DNA of 25,872 nucleotides from Cyanobacteria bacterium UBA5018. GTDB taxonomy: Bacteria; Cyanobacteriota; Cyanobacteriia; PCC-6307; Cyanobiaceae. The translations under genes were made by a program, and so were the position numbers. Below the pieces are notes generated by a model. The model saw only the letters and a program-made list of their open reading frames with translations. It had not been told where the DNA came from and made no database searches. Of this stretch, positions 1 through 7,483 are shown piece after piece (position 1 is the first letter of the stretch; every line of letters starts with the position of its first letter). The stretch spans positions 712 through 26,583 of the forward strand of contig DGYA01000064.1 in assembly GCA_002396505.1 (NCBI GenBank). Direction: 5' to 3'.

Positions 1-164
1 CTGTGGCCATAGGCGAAACAGTGGCCATTGCCGAAACTGTGGCCATAGGCGAAACAGTGGCCATTGCCGAAACAGTGGCCATTGGCGATGCTGTTGCCAC
101 TTCTGAAACAGCTGCCATTGCCGAAACTGTGGCCGTGCTCGAGGCCATGGATGCTCTCCTCTGA
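1..164 (+). CDS. C-terminal tail of upstream gene, probably phycocyanobilin lyase subunit CpcE (partial)
   Basis: The frame starting at base 3 is open from the window edge to a TGA at 162-164 and gives about 53 residues. It is built from a six-residue repeat, V-A-I-(G/A)-E-T, followed by a unique end (VAVLEAMDALL). The repeat is written in DNA as 18-bp units. The identity is inferred only from position: a HEAT-repeat lyase of the CpcF type follows on the same strand, and cpcE normally precedes cpcF. No catalytic or binding residue can be seen in this fragment. HEAT-like lyases are helical, and an Ala/Val/Glu-rich hexad repeat could extend a helix, but the regularity points to recent DNA-level expansion. 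Confidence 0.5.
   Translation, partial: VAIGETVAIAETVAIGETVAIAETVAIGDAVATSETAAIAETVAVLEAMDALL
3..146 (+). repeat. 18-bp tandem repeat, 8 units, in the coding tail of the upstream gene
   Basis: Units start at 3, 21, 39, 57, 75, 93, 111 and 129. The core reads GTGGCCATAGGCGAAACA. The first four alternate between an ATAGGC and an ATTGCC version, so there is a 36-bp higher-order unit. The last three units are more diverged. The period is a multiple of three, so the reading frame survives copy-number change. Confidence 0.9.
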
Positions 165-256
165 AATCTGGATTCCCGGCCCCTGGCTGCAGCCCCGTGA
201 GCCCTCCCGCAGCGATACCCAGCTCCCAGCTTTTGCCAATCACCGCCGCCGCCAAC

Positions 257-320
257 GCTCAATTCCGACGGCGCTCAATTCCGACGGCTCTCAATTCCGC
301 CACTGCTCAATTCCGCAACT
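257..320 (+). repeat. 16-bp tandem repeat, 4 units, between the two lyase genes
   Basis: Units begin at 257, 273, 289 and 305 with the core CTCAATTCCG. The first two are identical (GCTCAATTCCGACGGC) and the next two drift at the 3' end. A fifth partial copy (GATCAATTGC) follows directly, just before the cpcF-like start at 335. The period is not a multiple of three, as expected for non-coding DNA. The array occupies the place where the ribosome-binding site of the next gene should lie. Confidence 0.85.
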
Positions 321-334
321 GATCAATTGCACCG

Positions 335-1072
335 ATGACCACTTTGATGGCTGACCCCAAGAGCACCGGCGACCCCCTGGTGGCATCGCTGGTGGAGGCC
401 GTGAGGCGGGCCGATAGTGCCCTGGGGCTGCTCCAGGCCACCCAGGCCCTGGCCGCCGCCGGCCATGCCGATGGGGCCGCCTGCCTGGTGGAGGTGCTGG
501 GCTTCAATAACCCCGGAGCGGCGGTGGCTGCCGTGGATGGCCTGATCGCCATCGGTGAGCCGGCCGTGGACACGATCCTGGCCAATCTCGACGGTTTCAA
601 CTACGGCGCCCGGGCTTGGACCGTAAGGGCCCTGGCCGGCATCGGCGACGTGCGCGGTCTCGATGTGCTGGAAGATGCCCTCGGCAGGGACATCGGGCCC
701 AGTGTGCGCCGGGCCGCCGCCCGGGGGCTGGGCCAGCTGAACCTGGAGCCGCTGGCCGCCAGCGAGCGGCGGCCCATCGCCGAGCGCTGCCTGCAGGCCC
801 TGGTGGCTGGCTGCAACGACGGCGAATGGGTGGTGCGCTATGCCGTGGCGGTGGGGCTGGAAGCCCTGGCTCCGGCCCTGGTTCCGGCCCTGGCGCCCAG
901 GGCCCCGGTTAGCGAGTACAGCCCCAGTTCCGAACCCATTTCGCGGTTGCTGGAGGCCCTGCACGGGCTCAGCAACAACCCGGCGGAGGAGGCGCCAGTG
1001 GTGCGGTTGCGGGCCTGTCTGGCCCTGCAAAGGCTCCTGGCGATCCACCAGCGGCAGGAAACCGATGACTGA
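335..1072 (+). CDS. cpcF: HEAT-repeat phycobilin lyase, CpcF-like
   Basis: This 245-residue protein consists of HEAT/PBS-lyase repeats: helical units such as AAVAAVDGLIAIGEPAVDTI, followed by GARAWTVRALAGIGD, PSVRRAAARGLGQL and GEWVVRYAVAVGLEAL. In cyanobacteria CpcE and CpcF form a dimer that attaches phycocyanobilin to Cys-84 of the phycocyanin alpha subunit; paralogues (RpcE/F, PecE/F) act on other subunits, and the sequence alone does not separate these. A second in-frame ATG at 347 (MADPKSTGD) is an equally possible start, and neither has a clear Shine-Dalgarno. The stop overlaps the start of the phosphatase gene by 8 bp, so the two are probably co-translated. Confidence 0.82.
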   Translation: MTTLMADPKSTGDPLVASLVEAVRRADSALGLLQATQALAAAGHADGAACLVEVLGFNNPGAAVAAVDGLIAIGEPAVDTILANLDGFNYGARAWTVRALAGIGDVRGLDVLEDALGRDIGPSVRRAAARGLGQLNLEPLAASERRPIAERCLQALVAGCNDGEWVVRYAVAVGLEALAPALVPALAPRAPVSEYSPSSEPISRLLEALHGLSNNPAEEAPVVRLRACLALQRLLAIHQRQETDD

Positions 1073-1562
1073 GCAGCGGCTGCTATTCGTTTGCCTCGGC
1101 AATATCTGCCGCTCGCCGGCCGCCGAGGGGGTGTTCCTGCATCTGCTGGCCCGCGAGGGCCTGGAGCAGCAATTTGTGGTGGATAGCGCCGGCACCGGCG
1201 GCTGGCATGTGGGCAACCCGGCGGACCGGCGCATGCGGGCTGCGGCCGAGCGCCGCGGCATCCACCTGCCCAGCCGGGCCCGTCAAATTGAAACGGCTGA
1301 TCTGCACCGCTTCGATCGGATTCTCACCATGGATGACGACAACCTGCGGGCGGTGCAGGCCCTGGCCCGCGGTCTGGATCGCCAGCCCCACCAGCCCAAG
1401 GTCCCGATGGCCCGCATTGAGCCGATCACCCGGTACTGCGGTCGTTTTCAGGTGAGGGATGTGCCAGACCCCTACTACGGCGGTGAGGCAGGCTTCGAGC
1501 AGGTGTTGGATCTGCTGGAGGACGCCTGCTTTGGCTTGCTGCAGGAGCTGCGTCGGGGCTGA
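1065..1562 (+). CDS. ptpA: Low-molecular-weight protein tyrosine phosphatase
   Basis: The 165-residue protein opens with the family P-loop: Cys10-x5-Arg16-Ser17 in VCLGNICRSPAAEG. The nucleophilic Cys10 and phosphate-binding Arg16 are both present. The general-acid loop Asp-Pro occurs near the C-terminus in VRDVPDPYYGG. It should hydrolyse phosphotyrosine on cytoplasmic proteins. The start was set at 1065 because it places the P-loop at residue 10, as usual, and because ATGACTGA gives an 8-bp overlap with the lyase stop. I recall a gene of this type (ptpA) lying in the phycobilisome gene region of marine Synechococcus, which fits this neighbourhood. Its substrate is not evident. Confidence 0.9.
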   Translation: MTEQRLLFVCLGNICRSPAAEGVFLHLLAREGLEQQFVVDSAGTGGWHVGNPADRRMRAAAERRGIHLPSRARQIETADLHRFDRILTMDDDNLRAVQALARGLDRQPHQPKVPMARIEPITRYCGRFQVRDVPDPYYGGEAGFEQVLDLLEDACFGLLQELRRG

Positions 1563-1596
1563 TCTGGCGCTAGAGGACCAGGATTTCTGCCCCGGT

Positions 1597-3159
1597 TCAG
1601 GCGGCTGGATCGGGCCAGGCCTCCTCAGGCACCCGCTCCCGAAATAGATCCACCAGAGCTTGGATCACCGCTTCAATGCCGAGACCATCGCTCACCAGTT
1701 CCACCGCGTCGTCAGCCATCAGCAGGGGTGACTGCTCGCGGCTGGCATCGCGATGGTCGCGCTCGGCGATCTGGGCTTCCAGCTCATCAAGAGGCGGCAC
1801 CGCGAAGCCCTGCCGCTCCAGGTCCAGCGCCCGCCGCCTGGCCCGTTCGGCCACGGTGGCGGTGAGAAACACCTTCAGATCGGCTGCGGGGAAAACAGCT
1901 GTACCGATGTCGCGACCCTCGGCCACCAGCCCGCCCCGCTCCCCCATCGCCTGTTGCTGGCGGGTGAGGGCCTGGCGCACACAGCTATGGGCTGCCACCA
2001 CCGACACCTGGGCGGTGACCTCAGGGCTGCGAATCGCACTGCTCACTTCATGGCCGTTGATGCTCACCAGTTGCTCGCCTTCTGGGCCATGGGAGAGCCG
2101 CAGGTCGAGGTTTTCCAGCAGTGGGGCCACCGCATCGGCCGCCGCCGGATCGCCCCCTTGGCTCAGCACCCACCAGGTGACGGCGCGATACATGGCGCCG
2201 GTATCGAGATAAATCAGCCCCAGCCGCCTAGCAAAAGCTCGGGTAACGGTGCTCTTGCCCGCCCCGGCGGGCCCATCAATGGCAACAATTGGAGCGCTAG
2301 CCATCAGCACGGTGTGATCGATGAGACGGGCGGGCCCGCAAAACACGGCCGCGGCCAGCAGGCTTACCCCATGGGGAGCAGCCAAAGGCAGCAGCGTGGC
2401 AGCTTGCACCAGCTCCACATAATCCACCATTAACCCGGCGGACTCCAGACGCTGGCGGGTCTCCGCCACCAGATTGTGGCTGGCAAGGGCAGCTTCACCA
2501 GCCTCAAATCGCCGCCGCATGGCCGCCAGGATCCGGGGCAGCGCCAGGGCCAGGGAACGCTGCTCCGCCTGGAGATAGCTATTGCGAGAACTGGTAGCCA
2601 AGCCATCGCTGTCCCGCACCGTGGCACAGCCCTGCACCGCCACCGGCAGCCCCAGCTCGCTCACCAGGCGGCGCAGAATCACCAACTGCTGCCAGTCCTT
2701 TTCCCCGAGCAGCAGGCGATCTGGCCGCACCAGGCCAAGCAATCGCGCCACCACCGTGGCCACGCCATTGAAATGACCAGGTCGACTGCGGCCGCAGAGC
2801 ACTGCCTGCAGGGCCTTTGGCACCTGCAGCTGGAACAGCTCCTCCACTCCCGACGGATAGAGCTCCGCCACGCTGGGCGCGAACAACAGGGCGGCACCGG
2901 CGGCTGCGGCCAGGGCGGCATCGAGGCTGAGGCTGGCCGGGTAGCAGTCAAAATCCTCCCCTGGAGCGAATTGCAAGGGATTTACAAATACGCTCACCAC
3001 CACCTGCGGAGCTGATGCAGCGGTGGGACCCAGCCCAGCCCGTTCAATCAGGCGGCGATGGCCGTGATGCAGCGCCCCCATGGTGGGCACAAAGTGCACC
3101 GGAGCCCTGCAAGAGCGCCGCCAATGCACCAGCTCACGACAGCTGGTTATCAGTTGCAT
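1597..3159 (-). CDS. panC/cmk: Bifunctional pantoate--beta-alanine ligase / cytidylate kinase
   Basis: This 520-residue protein has two complete enzymes in one chain. Residues 1 to about 285 are PanC: FVPTMGALHHGH holds the HxGH-type nucleotidyl site (H31, H34), followed by VVVSVFVNPLQF, RPGHFNGVATVV and LLLGEKDWQQL. Residues from about 286 are cytidylate kinase: IDGPAGAGKST is the P-loop (296-304), followed by YLDTGAMYRAVTW, LVAEGRDIGTAVFPAADLKV and ERDHRDASREQSP. PanC makes pantothenate for CoA, and Cmk phosphorylates CMP/dCMP. The fusion is a known cyanobacterial arrangement. The gene converges on the phosphatase gene with only 34 bp between stops and no visible terminator there. Confidence 0.95.
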   Translation of the reverse strand: MQLITSCRELVHWRRSCRAPVHFVPTMGALHHGHRRLIERAGLGPTAASAPQVVVSVFVNPLQFAPGEDFDCYPASLSLDAALAAAAGAALLFAPSVAELYPSGVEELFQLQVPKALQAVLCGRSRPGHFNGVATVVARLLGLVRPDRLLLGEKDWQQLVILRRLVSELGLPVAVQGCATVRDSDGLATSSRNSYLQAEQRSLALALPRILAAMRRRFEAGEAALASHNLVAETRQRLESAGLMVDYVELVQAATLLPLAAPHGVSLLAAAVFCGPARLIDHTVLMASAPIVAIDGPAGAGKSTVTRAFARRLGLIYLDTGAMYRAVTWWVLSQGGDPAAADAVAPLLENLDLRLSHGPEGEQLVSINGHEVSSAIRSPEVTAQVSVVAAHSCVRQALTRQQQAMGERGGLVAEGRDIGTAVFPAADLKVFLTATVAERARRRALDLERQGFAVPPLDELEAQIAERDHRDASREQSPLLMADDAVELVSDGLGIEAVIQALVDLFRERVPEEAWPDPAA

Positions 3160-3531
3160 ACGGAAATACTAAAACAACAGGCATCGCGCTGCCCGGGCAA
3201 TTATTCTGGGGCAAAAGGAGTTTTGAAGCTAGTTTAGAAGGGTTTTCAGGGTTGATCGGTTTGGTGGAGAGACTAATAACCCTATGAAGCCAATGCATTG
3301 TATGCGGTACGGCGTTAAAAACCTCAAATTCCGCAACTCCAGCCATTGAAGAATCTTGGCTGGCTATGGCAGAGGCTGTATAGCTCGCTTGAACAGGTTA
3401 GGAAATTTTTTGGCGCCCTTCAGCGATTTCGCGGTTGTTTGGGGTCTACCTAGTGGCATTTAAGAGGCTGCCTAGGCCCCTAAGCCCCCCTAAGCCCCCT
3501 GAGGGCCCTAGGCGCCCCCGTGGCAGCTGGC
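3160..3531. other. Intergenic region between rlpA and panC-cmk
   Basis: This 372-bp gap separates two leftward genes and has no convincing gene. The part near panC-cmk is AT-richer, and on the minus strand carries a TAGTAT sequence about 10 bp before the ATG, a possible -10 element or just part of the leader. The part near rlpA holds the C-rich inverted repeat listed separately. Short frames crossing it (for example 3134-3346 minus) have no recognisable features. Confidence 0.6.
3471..3512. repeat. Imperfect inverted repeat downstream of rlpA, possible terminator
   Basis: CCTAGGCCCCT (3471-3481) pairs with AGGGCCCTAGG (3502-3512) at 10 of 11 positions. The loop is filled by short C-rich direct repeats around CCCCTAAG. 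It starts 20 bp beyond the rlpA stop. No T-run follows on either strand, so a classical Rho-independent terminator is not shown. Confidence 0.4.
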
Positions 3532-4089
3532 TCAGCGCAACACTTCCAGTTTCACCTGGGCGACACCGCTGGAGGCGACACCAAGCTCCTGGGCGGCTCC
3601 GTGGGCCAGATCAATCACCCGGTTGCCATGGAAGGGCCCCCGGTCATTGATGCGAACTACCGCCGAGCGACCGTTCCAGAGATTCGTGACCCGCACCCTG
3701 GTGCCAAAAGGCAGGGTGCGATGAGCGGCCGTAAGCGTTCCCTGGCGAAGCCTTTCTCCGTTGGCAGTGCGTGATCCGTAGAAACCTGGGCCATACCAAC
3801 TGGCCTGGCCAGTGCTGGCCTGGAGTACCTGGAGGCTGGAAGCGGGAACCTTGAACTCAGGCAGGAGCGGGGCTGGTGCCAGATCGGAGCCAGGCGATAG
3901 GGCGCCTGGATCGGGACCGGTGACATCAGCTCTGATCGCCACTTCAGTGCCAAGAACCGTCGCCCGGGGGAGCTCATCGCCATCTGTGCCGCCTCGGGAA
4001 GAGGCCCAGGACGGATTGGCCATGGCGGGCACCAAGGCGCTTCCGGAGACGAGCAGAACTAGGGCTGCCATGGGGAAGGATCGACGCAT
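3532..4089 (-). CDS. rlpA: RlpA-like septal ring lytic transglycosylase (double-psi beta-barrel)
   Basis: The 185-residue protein starts with a signal peptide (MRRSFPMAALVLLVSGSALV, then PAMA before a likely cleavage near residue 24). A low-complexity linker of about 60 residues follows, then a C-terminal RlpA domain from about residue 92: TGQASWYGPGFYGSRTANGE, AAHRTLPFGTRVRVTN, VVRINDRGPF and RVIDLAHGAAQELG. His123 and Asp149 sit where the catalytic His and Asp of the characterised Pseudomonas enzyme are found. It is expected to act outside the cytoplasmic membrane on peptidoglycan during division. No lipobox Cys is visible after the signal, so it is probably secreted rather than lipid-anchored. 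No SPOR domain is present. Confidence 0.88.
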   Translation of the reverse strand: MRRSFPMAALVLLVSGSALVPAMANPSWASSRGGTDGDELPRATVLGTEVAIRADVTGPDPGALSPGSDLAPAPLLPEFKVPASSLQVLQASTGQASWYGPGFYGSRTANGERLRQGTLTAAHRTLPFGTRVRVTNLWNGRSAVVRINDRGPFHGNRVIDLAHGAAQELGVASSGVAQVKLEVLR

Positions 4090-4736
4090 AACAAACGGAA
4101 CCCGCTGCTCAAGACAGCAACCACAAGGGAATCAGTGGCCCGAAGACGTTGGATTTCCGCTGGGCCAAATGCCGCTTGTAGAAGCGGAAGGGCCGATCAA
4201 GTGCGGAGAATTCGCCTTCAGAGTTCCTTACGGGGGTAGACGACCACTGAAAGGTAAGGGCGAATCCGCAAACGAATCGCAGGCCTGGTCCCGCCTCAAT
4301 ATTGATCAGGATTTGTAATCCCCTGAACCATCCCAGGCCCCCACAGGCCTGAGACGGCCCAGGCAAGCACTGAATTAATTAGTAAAATTAATCAGCGACA
4401 TAAGCTCCGCCAATCGTTAAGTGTGCCAATTGCCCAGGCGTCCACCGGTTTGGCGGCCCCTGGGGGTGCTTTTTGGGCGGCTTAGGCAGCAGTGATGCCT
4501 CAGTAAAACCACTGATTGGCCTCAGAGCTGTCCGAGCGCGGCATTTGTAGCCCGTGTTCATGGGGCAGACAGCAGCAGCTTCCAGCAATCTGCTCGGCAT
4601 CAGGCTCCTCGGCATCGGGCTTCCCAGCATCAGAATCCTCAGCGTCACAGTCCTCGCCGTCAGCCTCCTCGCCATCAGCCTCCTCGGCATCGGAATCCAC
4701 GGCATCAGAGGATCTGAGCAGATCCGTACAACTGGG
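4090..4736. other. Divergent intergenic region between rlpA and purM
   Basis: These 647 bp carry the promoters of both flanking genes but no recognisable gene. An AT-rich inverted repeat, ATTAATT / AATTAAT with a 5-bp loop, lies at 4374-4392. The right half is taken over by the 15-bp tandem repeat at 4590-4709. Frames through that repeat are open on both strands only because its period is a multiple of three. Confidence 0.6.
4590..4709. repeat. 15-bp minisatellite, 8 units, just upstream of purM
   Basis: Units start at 4590, 4605, 4620, 4635, 4650, 4665, 4680 and 4695, with the consensus CTCCTCGGCATCAGA. The array ends 27 bp before the purM start codon. On the plus strand, in the purM frame, it reads as a hydrophobic LLGIG-like pentapeptide; on the minus strand as an acidic DAEEA-like pentapeptide. 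I treat it as non-coding. Confidence 0.88.
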
Positions 4737-5801
4737 ATGGACTACCGCAGCGCGGGAGTGGACGTGGAAGCAGGCCGAGCCTTCGTGGAGAGGATCCGCT
4801 CCAGCGTGGAATCCACCAGAAGACCGGAGGTGGTCGGCGGGCTTGGCGGCTTCGGCGGCCTCTGTCGCCTGCCCGCAGGCCTTAAGGAGCCGCTTTTGGT
4901 CTCAGGTACCGACGGGGTGGGCACCAAGTTGGAACTGGCCCAGGCCCAGGGCAGTCATCACGGGGTGGGCATTGACCTGGTGGCGATGTGCGTCAACGAT
5001 GTGATCACCAGTGGTGCCCAGCCGCTGTTCTTTCTCGATTACATAGCTACGGGCAAGCTCAGCCCCGCCGCGATGGCCTCGGTGGTGGAGGGGATCGCCG
5101 ACGGTTGCCGGCAGAGCGGCTGTGCCCTGCTGGGCGGCGAAACAGCGGAGATGCCTGGCTTCTACAGCCCTGGACGCTATGACCTGGCGGGCTTCTGCGT
5201 CGCAGTGGTGGAGGCCGCTGAGCTGGTGGATGGCAGCGCTGTGCAACCTGGGCACAGGATCCTGGCGGTAGCCAGTTCAGGCGTGCACAGCAACGGCTTC
5301 AGTCTGGTGCGGCGCATCCTGGAGGCCCAGGCCCTGGATCCCACTGTCACTTGGCTTGGCAGTGACAGTGACAGTGGCAGTGGCAGTGGCAGTGGCAGCG
5401 TCATCGATGCCCTGCTCACGCCCACCAGGATCTACTGGGACCTGGTTAAAGCTCTCAAGGCCAGCGCCATCCCCATTCACGGCATGGCCCACATCACCGG
5501 AGGCGGTCTGCCGGAGAACCTGCCCCGCTGCCTCCCCGCTGGGATGCATGCCGTGATCGATCCGCTGAGTTGGCAGCGGCCCGCCCTGTTCCAGTGGCTG
5601 CAGCAGGCAGGCCAGATCCCAGAATCGGATATCTGGCACACCTTCAACCTGGGGGTTGGCTATTGCCTCGTACTGCCAGCAACAGCGGTAGACGCGGCTC
5701 TGTCGGTATGTCAGGCCCTAGGCCACCAGGCCTGGGAGCTGGGCGAGGTGGCCGCTGGTCCAGCTAATGGAGGAGCTCCCTTAGCTGGACTGCCATTCTA
5801 A
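4737..5801 (+). CDS. purM: Phosphoribosylformylglycinamidine cyclo-ligase (AIR synthetase)
   Basis: This 354-residue protein carries out the fifth step of purine synthesis, ATP-dependent closure of FGAM to AIR. Visible family signatures are VSGTDGVGTKLELA (56-69), HGVGIDLVAMCVNDVITSGA, FFLDYIATGKL, LLGGETAEMPGFY (131-143), SSGVHSNGFSL and HITGGGLPENLPR. The start MDYRSAGVDVEAGRAFV was chosen because it matches the usual N-terminus. The frame stays open 61 codons further upstream, but only through the minisatellite. Residues 208-221 are an extra Gly-Ser-Asp tract inserted before VIDALLTPTRIYW, encoded by a 6-bp repeat. No strong Shine-Dalgarno is visible before 4737. Confidence 0.95.
   Translation: MDYRSAGVDVEAGRAFVERIRSSVESTRRPEVVGGLGGFGGLCRLPAGLKEPLLVSGTDGVGTKLELAQAQGSHHGVGIDLVAMCVNDVITSGAQPLFFLDYIATGKLSPAAMASVVEGIADGCRQSGCALLGGETAEMPGFYSPGRYDLAGFCVAVVEAAELVDGSAVQPGHRILAVASSGVHSNGFSLVRRILEAQALDPTVTWLGSDSDSGSGSGSGSVIDALLTPTRIYWDLVKALKASAIPIHGMAHITGGGLPENLPRCLPAGMHAVIDPLSWQRPALFQWLQQAGQIPESDIWHTFNLGVGYCLVLPATAVDAALSVCQALGHQAWELGEVAAGPANGGAPLAGLPF
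5361..5399 (+). repeat. 6-bp repeat inside purM encoding a (Ser-Asp/Gly)n tract
   Basis: AGTGAC occurs twice, followed by AGTGGC four times and a final AGC, in frame. It encodes SDSDSGSGSGSGS. The place, before the VIDALLTPTR motif, is between domains, where a flexible loop can be tolerated. Confidence 0.9.
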
Positions 5802-6458
5802 AAAGGCAGTTTGCATCAGGTTTGAGCAAGCTGCCCCCTTAGGGGTGGCCCGCATCTAGTGTTTATCAACACATCCCCTGCGCCTAGGGGCTAAAGCCGC
5901 ATCGTCGGCCGATCCCCTCGTGGTAGCGATGTCCAGCAGGTTATGGATCCCGATCACTCCTTGAGACCTTTCTCCCTTAACACTCCTTGTCAAAAGCTTG
6001 CCCCCTGGACACAGTTTTTAGCTGGAATCTCACCAGAAACCAGTTCTTCTGTGATTTTTAATGTAAAACGACCCGGTAAAATATTATCTCAACATTATCG
6101 AGAAATCATTTTTGCCAATTGCTCGCGTAAGTGCCCGCCACCTGCGGTCCCAGACAGCTTCTATATTTAAAGGCGGATCAGCCCATGCCCATTTGGCGGC
6201 AAGCAGCTTTATCCCGCCAGCGTCGATCCGAACTGCGATTCCGGCGATCATCTAGACTCAGCTAGCCGAACCAGCTCATGACTAAAATCCAAACCTGAAG
6301 GCGAACCTAAGCCCCGGCGGCAACAACACTCTCGCCGAATAACCCCCATAGGCCTTGAAATGGACTATAAGAAGCCGGCCCGAGCTAGTCCTGGACTCGG
6401 CAATCCTCTCAATTTTAATTAGGCTAACTACTGCTAAGCTCATCTCGCTCAGACCAAA
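5802..6458. other. Intergenic region between purM and the unknown gene
   Basis: These 657 bp contain no gene I can support. A 75-codon plus frame (5943-6170) has no recognisable domain. Small inverted repeats occur: CCCCTTAGGGG at about 5835-5845, GTGTT/AACAC at 5859-5872 and TGGCGG/CCGCCA at 6194-6219. None is followed by a T-run. The last 60 bp before the next gene are AT-rich, as for a promoter. Confidence 0.55.
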
Positions 6459-7154
6459 GTGATCACCTTAAGCTCGCAAAACGAAGGCAATTCAAATAGC
6501 TCTCAGTCCGTTCCGTCCGCTGGTGGCCGTATCACGCGCCGTCGCAGCTCCGCCGGACCGGTGCCACCAATTCGCCCCCAGCGTCCCCCAGTCATGCTCA
6601 ACCAGGGACCGCGTAACACTGGCGGCCTACGCCCAACCTTCCTAACCTTGCGGGACCATGGCAAGGTATTTGTGGCCGACTTACCTCGGCTATCCGATGG
6701 ACAGCTGGCCCATGTAGCCAAAGAGGCCCGGGAAGTACTGGAAAGCCTGAGCCGGCGTCTAGAGGAACTAGATGGCCATGGCTTCTTAACTCAAACTGAT
6801 CGCGACACCCGCATCAGGGCCGCCACTAAGCGCGACGTGACCGAACGCTTCATCAAAGCGATTGAGGAAGAGCAAGAGCTGCGCAGTAACAACCCAGCCT
6901 TGAGGGCTGCGGCCGGTGAGTCCCTGGCCAGGGCATTCCTGCAACTAGCCCGCCATCGGCTGCCAGGTGCCACCTTTGACTCATTGCTGCAGGAAGCACT
7001 GGCTGCCTGCGGTCCTGATGTCACCGCTGAGACAGTCAGCGATGACGGCGAGGTTCAAACCGATGAGCCGGAGCGGCCGACCGCTCCCCTCAATCGCCCC
7101 AAGGCGATGCCCGTAGTGCTAACCCCGGAAACCACCAGCGTTCAATCTATCTAA
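6459..7154 (+). CDS. Protein of unknown function, picocyanobacterial type
   Basis: The frame encodes 231 residues from a GTG start, and I do not recognise a characterised family. The N-terminal 60 residues are rich in Ser, Arg and Pro (RITRRRSSAGPVPPIRPQRP) and look disordered. A helical core runs from about residue 68 to 190 (GKVFVADLPRLSDGQLAHV, then EVLESLSRRLEELDGHGF, RDVTERFIKAIEEEQELR, SLARAFLQLARHRLPG). The C-terminus is again acidic and disordered. There is no signal peptide or membrane segment. Codon use is like that of the neighbours, which supports a real gene. An alternative start further in cannot be excluded. The gene ends 16 bp before a large hairpin with a T-run. Confidence 0.7.
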   Translation: MITLSSQNEGNSNSSQSVPSAGGRITRRRSSAGPVPPIRPQRPPVMLNQGPRNTGGLRPTFLTLRDHGKVFVADLPRLSDGQLAHVAKEAREVLESLSRRLEELDGHGFLTQTDRDTRIRAATKRDVTERFIKAIEEEQELRSNNPALRAAAGESLARAFLQLARHRLPGATFDSLLQEALAACGPDVTAETVSDDGEVQTDEPERPTAPLNRPKAMPVVLTPETTSVQSI

Positions 7155-7170
7155 ATCAACTTATTTAGGG

Positions 7171-7268
7171 AGACTCTGGAATGCCGCCATTTCGGCCATC
7201 CTGCCACCTGGGAACCCTGCGGCATCAGGGCTCAATTTGCCTTCGGCCGGGCTTTCCAGAGTCTTTTT
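7171..7268 (+). ncRNA. Nested stem structure with terminal T-run: large terminator or candidate small RNA
   Basis: AGACTCTGGAA (7171-7181) is perfectly complementary to TTCCAGAGTCT (7254-7264), and the right arm runs into TTTTT (7264-7268). Inside the closing stem, TGCCGC (7182-7187) pairs with GCGGCA (7219-7224), and a second small hairpin can form around GCC-TTC-GGC (7239-7247). The result is a closed multi-branch shape of about 94 nt ending as a Rho-independent terminator does. It starts 16 bp after the stop of the unknown gene, so at minimum it is that gene's terminator. Its size and branching also allow an independent or processed RNA. Confidence 0.6.
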
Positions 7269-7483
7269 GAATTAAATTTTTAATTAAATCTTTTCAATTA
7301 ATTTTTAATTAGTCTGTTTTAATTGACCTGGTCAAGGGCGCATCTGGAAATTCTCGGTCTCACTGCTCCCGTGATCTGTGGGGCGCTACGGCACCTCACT
7401 TCCTCTCCGGCTTGGCTTGTTAGTTCTACTGATTTAAGAATATTTATATTTAATTATCAGAAAAAAGCTTGGTCGACGCGGCA

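Noticed and set aside
64..354. 96-codon plus frame over both repeat arrays
   Set aside because: It reads the 18-bp array out of the coding frame and runs through non-coding repeats. No protein feature was found.
323..1261. 312-codon minus-strand frame opposite the cpcF-like gene
   Set aside because: It is the antisense of a GC-rich coding region, with a composition rich in Gln, His and Gly and no recognisable domain. The plus strand has the HEAT repeats.
4388..4705. Minus-strand frames through the minisatellite (acidic DAEEA repeat and a Met/Arg-rich version)
   Set aside because: Both are by-products of a 15-bp repeat read in different frames. No start site or domain supports either.
4554..4736. 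61-codon N-terminal extension of PurM
   Set aside because: The frame is open only because the 15-bp repeat has no stop. PurM proteins begin at DYRSAGVDV, and the extension has no family counterpart.
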